The notes under the pieces were generated by a model, which saw only the letters and a list, made by a program, of their open reading frames with translations, ran no database searches and was not told the origin of the DNA. The position numbers and the translations under genes were made by a program. DNA of 64,000 nucleotides from contig WBUR01000014.1 in assembly GCA_008933615.1 (NCBI GenBank), positions 17,020 to 81,019 on the forward strand, given 5' to 3'. Below, piece after piece: positions 60,699 through 64,000 of the stretch; the stretch's first letter is position 1; each line of letters starts with the position of its first letter. Source of the DNA: a bacterium. GTDB taxonomy: Bacteria; CLD3; SB21.

Positions 60699-61217
60699 AT
60701 GAAAATCAAAATGTTTACCGTTTACATGGTTTTAGTGATTACTGCGTTTCACATGAGCATAGCGCAGGAAGAAGGCGGTTTTCGAGAAAAAGTTGACGAC
60801 CTCAGAAAAAAGAAACTGCTTGAAGACCTCAATTTATCTTATGAAAAAAGCGAGGTTTTTATAAAGATATATGATGCTTTTATGGAACAAGAAAGGAACC
60901 TCCACAGAGAAAAACGTGATGTTTTTAAGCGGCTCGTTCACATGTCGGCATTAGGTGACGAGATGCCGGACAACAGTATCATGAAGACGCTGGATCAGGT
61001 TAATGAGATCGACATGAAGATCGTGTCCAATCATGCGTCGTTCATAAAAGATATGGAGAAAAAGCTCACGCCCGCACAGATAACCCGCGTTGTTGTATTT
61101 GAACAGAATTTTCAGATGAAAATGCGTGAGAAAGTTTTTGAATTCCGCACCAAAAAACATAAAATGAAACAATTCTACATGCCTTCACAACCTTCCTGGG
61201 AAGAAGATATGGAGTAG
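60699..61217 (+). CDS. Spy-like periplasmic protein
   Basis: A 172-residue exported protein with signal peptide (cleavage near 'MSIAQ'). The mature part is a long charged helical hairpin ('LREKVDDLRKKKLLEDLNLS'-type repeats) with 'KLTPAQITRVVVFEQNFQMKMREKV', the LTxxQ signature of the Spy/CpxP family. Such proteins are holdase chaperones or stress-signal modulators. It is the third gene of the sigma/anti-sigma unit and may be a target or regulator. Similarity is limited to the motif and shape. Confidence 0.72.
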   Translation: MKIKMFTVYMVLVITAFHMSIAQEEGGFREKVDDLRKKKLLEDLNLSYEKSEVFIKIYDAFMEQERNLHREKRDVFKRLVHMSALGDEMPDNSIMKTLDQVNEIDMKIVSNHASFIKDMEKKLTPAQITRVVVFEQNFQMKMREKVFEFRTKKHKMKQFYMPSQPSWEEDME

Positions 61218-61485
61218 GATTAACGGTTCGATCGCTGATGTGGTGTCACCAAACCGAAGAATATTCAGTTGCCTATCGATCAGTAGTTTGTACAGCAGAA
61301 CATGTTAATTAGACCAAAGTTGTTCTATCCCTTCCAAGAATATCTTCAGCACGGCTATTAAACATTTGTAATTTATATTCTTACATTATACGTGACCTAA
61401 CGGGAATAAACTACATGTTTAACCGTTATATGTTTGAACACGTAATTTAATTTATTTTACACCATAACTTTAAAAGGAGACTTTT

Positions 61486-62073
61486 ATGAAAAAAATGAAT
61501 GCACTTATTGTTGCATTGTTGCTTTCCGCTAGTTCTGCTTTCGCGCAGACAACTTGGGAAGTTGATCAGGTTCATACCAATGTTATTTTTAGTGTTTCAC
61601 ACATGGTTGTCGCTGAAGTTACAGGTAATTTTACGGATTTCAACGCGACGATTACCGGCACGAAGTCGGATTATTCTGATGCGCAGGCTGAAATGACCAT
61701 CAAAGTCGGCAGCATAAGCACCGATAACGAAAAAAGAGACGGGCATTTGAAATCGGAAGACTTTTTTGCAGTAGAAAAATTTCCTGTTATAACTTTTAAA
61801 AGCAAGTCGTTCACTAAAACCGGCGACAACACTTATAAGATCACAGGCGACTTCACGATGCGCGGCGTGACGAAAACGATCGAACTCGACGCGAAGTTCA
61901 AAGGCGAGATTAATGACCCGTGGGGAAACGTCAAGTCAGGCTGGAAAGTTACCGGCTCCATAGACCGCACCGAATATGGCGTTAATTGGAATAAAGCCAT
62001 TGAAGCCGGCGGGTTTGTAGTTGGGAAGACAGTTGACATTACTATCAACGGAGAGTTCGCTAAAAAGAAATAA
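61486..62073 (+). CDS. YceI family periplasmic protein
   Basis: A 195-residue lipocalin-like protein with a signal peptide (cleavage 'SAFAQ'). Family marks are 'WEVDQVHTNVIFSVSHMVVAEV', 'KRDGHLKSEDFFAVEKFPVITF', 'GDFTMRGVTKTIELD' and the final 'VDITINGEFAKKK'. YceI proteins bind isoprenoid-like lipids; the biological role here is unknown. AAAGGAGA lies before the ATG. A MITE is inserted right after its stop, and a MarR-type regulator lies beyond the MITE. YceI/MarR neighbours are common in Bacteroidota. The 268-nt gap upstream contains two similar units ATGTTTAAC and ATGTTTGAAC at about 61413-61440 that might be an operator. Confidence 0.93.
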   Translation: MKKMNALIVALLLSASSAFAQTTWEVDQVHTNVIFSVSHMVVAEVTGNFTDFNATITGTKSDYSDAQAEMTIKVGSISTDNEKRDGHLKSEDFFAVEKFPVITFKSKSFTKTGDNTYKITGDFTMRGVTKTIELDAKFKGEINDPWGNVKSGWKVTGSIDRTEYGVNWNKAIEAGGFVVGKTVDITINGEFAKKK

Positions 62074-62078
62074 TGAAT

Positions 62079-62234
62079 GTGCTTATCGGGTTTACTCACA
62101 TACGTCATGGTGAGCCCTTCGGCAGGGCTCAGGACAAGCTTGTCGAGCCATGACCAAGTTTAGTAAAATCAGTTTTCGACTTCGCTCAGACTGAAGTGTT
62201 CTCTTCCATTTTGTGAGCCAACCCGATAAGTACG
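62079..62234 (+). mobile_element. MITE copy 2 (156 bp, intact)
   Basis: Terminal inverted repeats GTGCTTATCGGGTT and AACCCGATAAGTAC. A perfect 9-bp direct repeat ATAATGAAT flanks it (62070-62078 and 62235-62243), overlapping the yceI stop codon. The interior has the palindrome GACAAGCTTGTC and the TGAGCCCT/AGGGCTCA hairpin as in copy 1. It separates yceI from its probable terminator. Confidence 0.9.
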
Positions 62235-62271
62235 ATAATGAATAAGATAAGCCGTCCAACTATTAACAGGG

Positions 62272-62305
62272 AAGTCGTTGTGCATGACCTTATTCACAAC
62301 GACTT
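62272..62305 (+). terminator. hairpin, probable original yceI terminator
   Basis: AAGTCGTTGTG (62272-62282) pairs with CACAACGACTT (62295-62305), with a wider GTCC/GGAC closing pair. No strong T-run follows, so activity is uncertain. The MITE separates it from yceI. Confidence 0.55.
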
Positions 62306-62365
62306 CCGGACGGACTTAATTTAGTTCTTACTTGACCGAAACAGATTGATTATTTATTATGTTAC

Positions 62366-62812
62366 ATGCCAATTGAAGACAAAATCAAACAAGCTAAATT
62401 TCGCAACGAACACCACCGTCTGCTGGCAAATTTGTTCTATCAATACAACGGACTTATTTACGAACAACAGAAAATATTAAAGCCGTTTGATATTTCATTT
62501 CAACAATTTAATATCCTGAGCATATTACGAGGCCAATACCCCAACACCGCTTCGATACAATTGCTTAAAGAACGACTGTTGGACCAAAATTCAGATGTAT
62601 CGCGCCTGGTCGATCGTCTGCTCAAAAAGAAATTGCTCAATCGTAATACTTGCCCTGAGGATCGCCGTCAAGTTGACGTCATCATTACGGAAAAAGGGCT
62701 GGAGCTTCTAGCTCAAATTGACGAGAAAGCTTCGCAAATTGACTCGCTCGTTTCCAATCTCTCATCTTCGGAAGCAGAGACCTTAAATAAACTTTTAGAT
62801 AAGATTAGATAA
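62366..62812 (+). CDS. MarR family transcriptional regulator
   Basis: A 148-residue winged-helix regulator. The helix-turn-helix and wing lie at about 50-105: 'ISFQQFNILSILRGQYP', 'QNSDVSRLVDRLLKKKLLNRN' and 'DRRQVDVIITEKGLELL', which is the MarR wing with the DxRxxxV/I turn. Ligand unknown. In related bacteria such regulators adjoin yceI and control it in response to lipophilic compounds. It is 13 nt upstream of the following lipoprotein gene, and the MITE lies 130 nt before its start. Confidence 0.93.
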   Translation: MPIEDKIKQAKFRNEHHRLLANLFYQYNGLIYEQQKILKPFDISFQQFNILSILRGQYPNTASIQLLKERLLDQNSDVSRLVDRLLKKKLLNRNTCPEDRRQVDVIITEKGLELLAQIDEKASQIDSLVSNLSSSEAETLNKLLDKIR

Positions 62813-62825
62813 TAAAGGCAGGTTT

Positions 62826-63749
62826 ATGAAGTATATTATAAATACGTTTTATATTTTATTTATCATCATGTGCCCTGTTTTTTCGTGCCGGAACGCCGAA
62901 ACCAAGACTGTCGCATGGGCGCCGCCCAATGGAAAAGAGTTTTCAGATTATTGGTATCAGGGCAAAGCCGAGTTAACGAACTACGATCTGGAACAGGCAC
63001 GCTACGGCGAAGTCCATAAGGGCAATGCCGTTCTGATCTATGTGACTGAAGATTTTTTGACTTCAAAACAGGTTAAGTTGGAAGATTACTCCAAAGGCAA
63101 AGCCGACGCGGCGCCTGTGTTGAAACTCAATTTCACCAAAAATTTTAATACCGGAATTTATCCTTATACGATGATGAAAAGCGTTTTTACGCCAATTGAC
63201 CTGAAAAATTTTCCTTATTCACTGAAAATAACCGCTACTGTTCTCGAGTGGTGCGGACAGGTTTTTGCGCAGATTAACAATAGGAATGATGGATTTAACG
63301 TAAAAGTTTTTTCTTATTTTGAAAAAGAGTCAGACGAAGAGTATGCGTTAAATAAAGTCTTTTTAGAAGATGAAATTTGGACGCGAATTCGCCTTGCTCC
63401 GGAACTGCTGCCCGTCGGTGAAATAAACATTATTTCGGGAACACTGGCATCGCGCCTGCGGCACAAAAAGCTCGCAGTTGAAACCGCTCTGGCAGCGATT
63501 CAGTTGGCCGCCGATACGGTTACTTACAGCGTCAATTATACTAACTCAGGGCGAACTCTCGCCATACAATTTAGCAAGGATTTTCCGCATGAGATTCTTT
63601 CATGGGCAGAATCTTACAAGGACGGTTTTGGAGAGAGCTCGGCTTTATTGACCACAAAAGCTCTCAGAAAAAAATCGGTTATGCTGGATTATTGGAATAA
63701 ACATGCCGTCGCGGATTCGGTATACCGAAAAGAGCTTGGGCTGAATTAA
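62826..63749 (+). CDS. lipoprotein of the 'Maf-like' Bacteroidota family
   Basis: A 307-residue lipoprotein: hydrophobic N-terminus and 'VFSC' lipobox (Cys about 21). The body reads 'EFSDYWYQGKAELTNYDLEQARYGEVHKG', 'VLIYVTEDFLTSKQVKLEDYS' and 'YTMMKSVFTPIDLKNFPYSLKI'. This pattern recurs in Bacteroidota proteins labelled as septum formation inhibitor Maf, a label that appears wrong because no Maf motif is present. Function unknown; envelope-located. It probably shares a transcript with the MarR gene. Confidence 0.8.
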   Translation: MKYIINTFYILFIIMCPVFSCRNAETKTVAWAPPNGKEFSDYWYQGKAELTNYDLEQARYGEVHKGNAVLIYVTEDFLTSKQVKLEDYSKGKADAAPVLKLNFTKNFNTGIYPYTMMKSVFTPIDLKNFPYSLKITATVLEWCGQVFAQINNRNDGFNVKVFSYFEKESDEEYALNKVFLEDEIWTRIRLAPELLPVGEINIISGTLASRLRHKKLAVETALAAIQLAADTVTYSVNYTNSGRTLAIQFSKDFPHEILSWAESYKDGFGESSALLTTKALRKKSVMLDYWNKHAVADSVYRKELGLN

Positions 63750-63750
63750 A

Positions 63751-63780
63751 AAAAAAGCAACGAACGAATCCGTTGCTTAT
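63751..63780. terminator. hairpin, better as a minus-strand terminator
   Basis: AAGCAACG (63755-63762) pairs with CGTTGCTT (63771-63778). The strong A-run lies on the left side, so on the minus strand a T8 tract follows the stem. On the plus strand only ATAAGT follows. Confidence 0.6.
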
Positions 63781-63814
63781 AAGTCAGAATGTAATTAGAC
63801 AAAAATTATTTAAT

Positions 63815-63922
63815 GTGCTTATCGGGTTTAGTCACCTACGTCATGGTGAGCCCTTCGGCAGGGCTCAGGACAGGCTTGTCGAACCATGACCAAGTTTAGT
63901 AAAATCAGTCTTCGACTTCGCT
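63815..63922 (+). mobile_element. MITE copy 3 (108 bp, 3'-truncated)
   Basis: Begins with the intact end GTGCTTATCGGGTT and follows copy 2 closely through the internal hairpin to CTTCGACTTCGCT, then diverges. The right inverted repeat is missing. The last 78 nt of the window beyond it hold no gene I can identify. Confidence 0.85.
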
Positions 63923-64000
63923 GGTATGTAAATAGTCAATAGTCACGCTGTCTTTTTTTATTTATTAAGGATAACTAAATCGATTCTTATGCTGGCATTA

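Noticed and set aside
1..64000. CRISPR arrays, rRNA genes, prophage or plasmid replication genes
   Set aside because: I looked for regularly spaced repeats, rRNA motifs, integrases, capsid or replication-initiator genes and saw none.

Overview
The window is a dense bacterial chromosome segment of moderate GC, with about 60 protein genes on both strands, two tRNA genes and one riboswitch. There is no rRNA, CRISPR array, phage or plasmid backbone. The gene set points to the FCB superphylum: bacillithiol enzymes BshA and BshC, a TonB receptor with a carboxypeptidase-like N-terminal domain, a YceI/MarR pair, a tiny COX24-like basic protein, and an HU/IHF protein. Two things argue against a typical Bacteroidota. 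Promoters are classical sigma-70 type (TTGACW, 17 nt, TATATT), seen at least six times, rather than the Bacteroidota TTTG/TAnnTTTG type. Many genes also have strong Shine-Dalgarno sites, and c-di-GMP cyclases are present. A deep-branching FCB lineage (Ignavibacteriota, Calditrichota or KSB1-like) is my inference.

Layout. 1-6 kb: end of an AtuA-like gene, a REC-GAF-GGDEF protein, a membrane protein of unknown role, and a small-domain-first aconitase. 6-8.4 kb: metK under a SAM-I riboswitch, a MITE and pabA/trpG. 8.5-13.2 kb: tRNA-Lys, then on the minus strand tRNA-Leu-tig-clpP-clpX-ggdef. 13.5-19.7 kb: a plus-strand block with a beta-domain-SppA fusion, family 4 UDG, holA, an ECF sigma factor, moaC and a DUF3108 protein. 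19.7-25.3 kb: two minus-strand genes, then clpC and a small partner. 25.4-30.8 kb: a minus-strand peptide locus (OPT transporter, PqqD-like protein, PepD dipeptidase, MFSD1-like carrier). 31-41.9 kb: response regulator/radical SAM pair, bshC, acyl-CoA ligase with a 923-residue unknown protein, a self-regulated-looking Fic gene, a histidine-heptad lipoprotein and a small membrane protein with a Cys motif. 42-47.4 kb: three tandem peptide-binding lipoproteins plus the decayed tail of a fourth. 47.5-49.7 kb: sppA, HU, the COX24-like mini-gene and truA. 49.7-59.2 kb: minus-strand carA, GDPD, bshA, a small membrane protein, greA, M24 peptidase, thiL, and a TonB receptor with its lipoprotein. 59.5-64 kb: sigma/anti-sigma/Spy-like operon, yceI, MarR regulator, a lipoprotein and two more MITE copies.

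Themes. Peptide handling recurs (OPT, MFSD1-like, PepD, M24, three peptide SBPs with no permease nearby). Protein quality control is clustered (tig-clpP-clpX, clpC, two SppA). The most unusual items are the 16-histidine heptad lipoprotein, the 155-156 bp MITE family with 9-bp target duplications, the Fic gene with a 29-bp operator palindrome, a ClpP whose catalytic Asp position reads Asn, the reversed-order aconitase without a HEAT domain, the SppA fusion, and the large unknown protein coupled to an acyl-CoA ligase.
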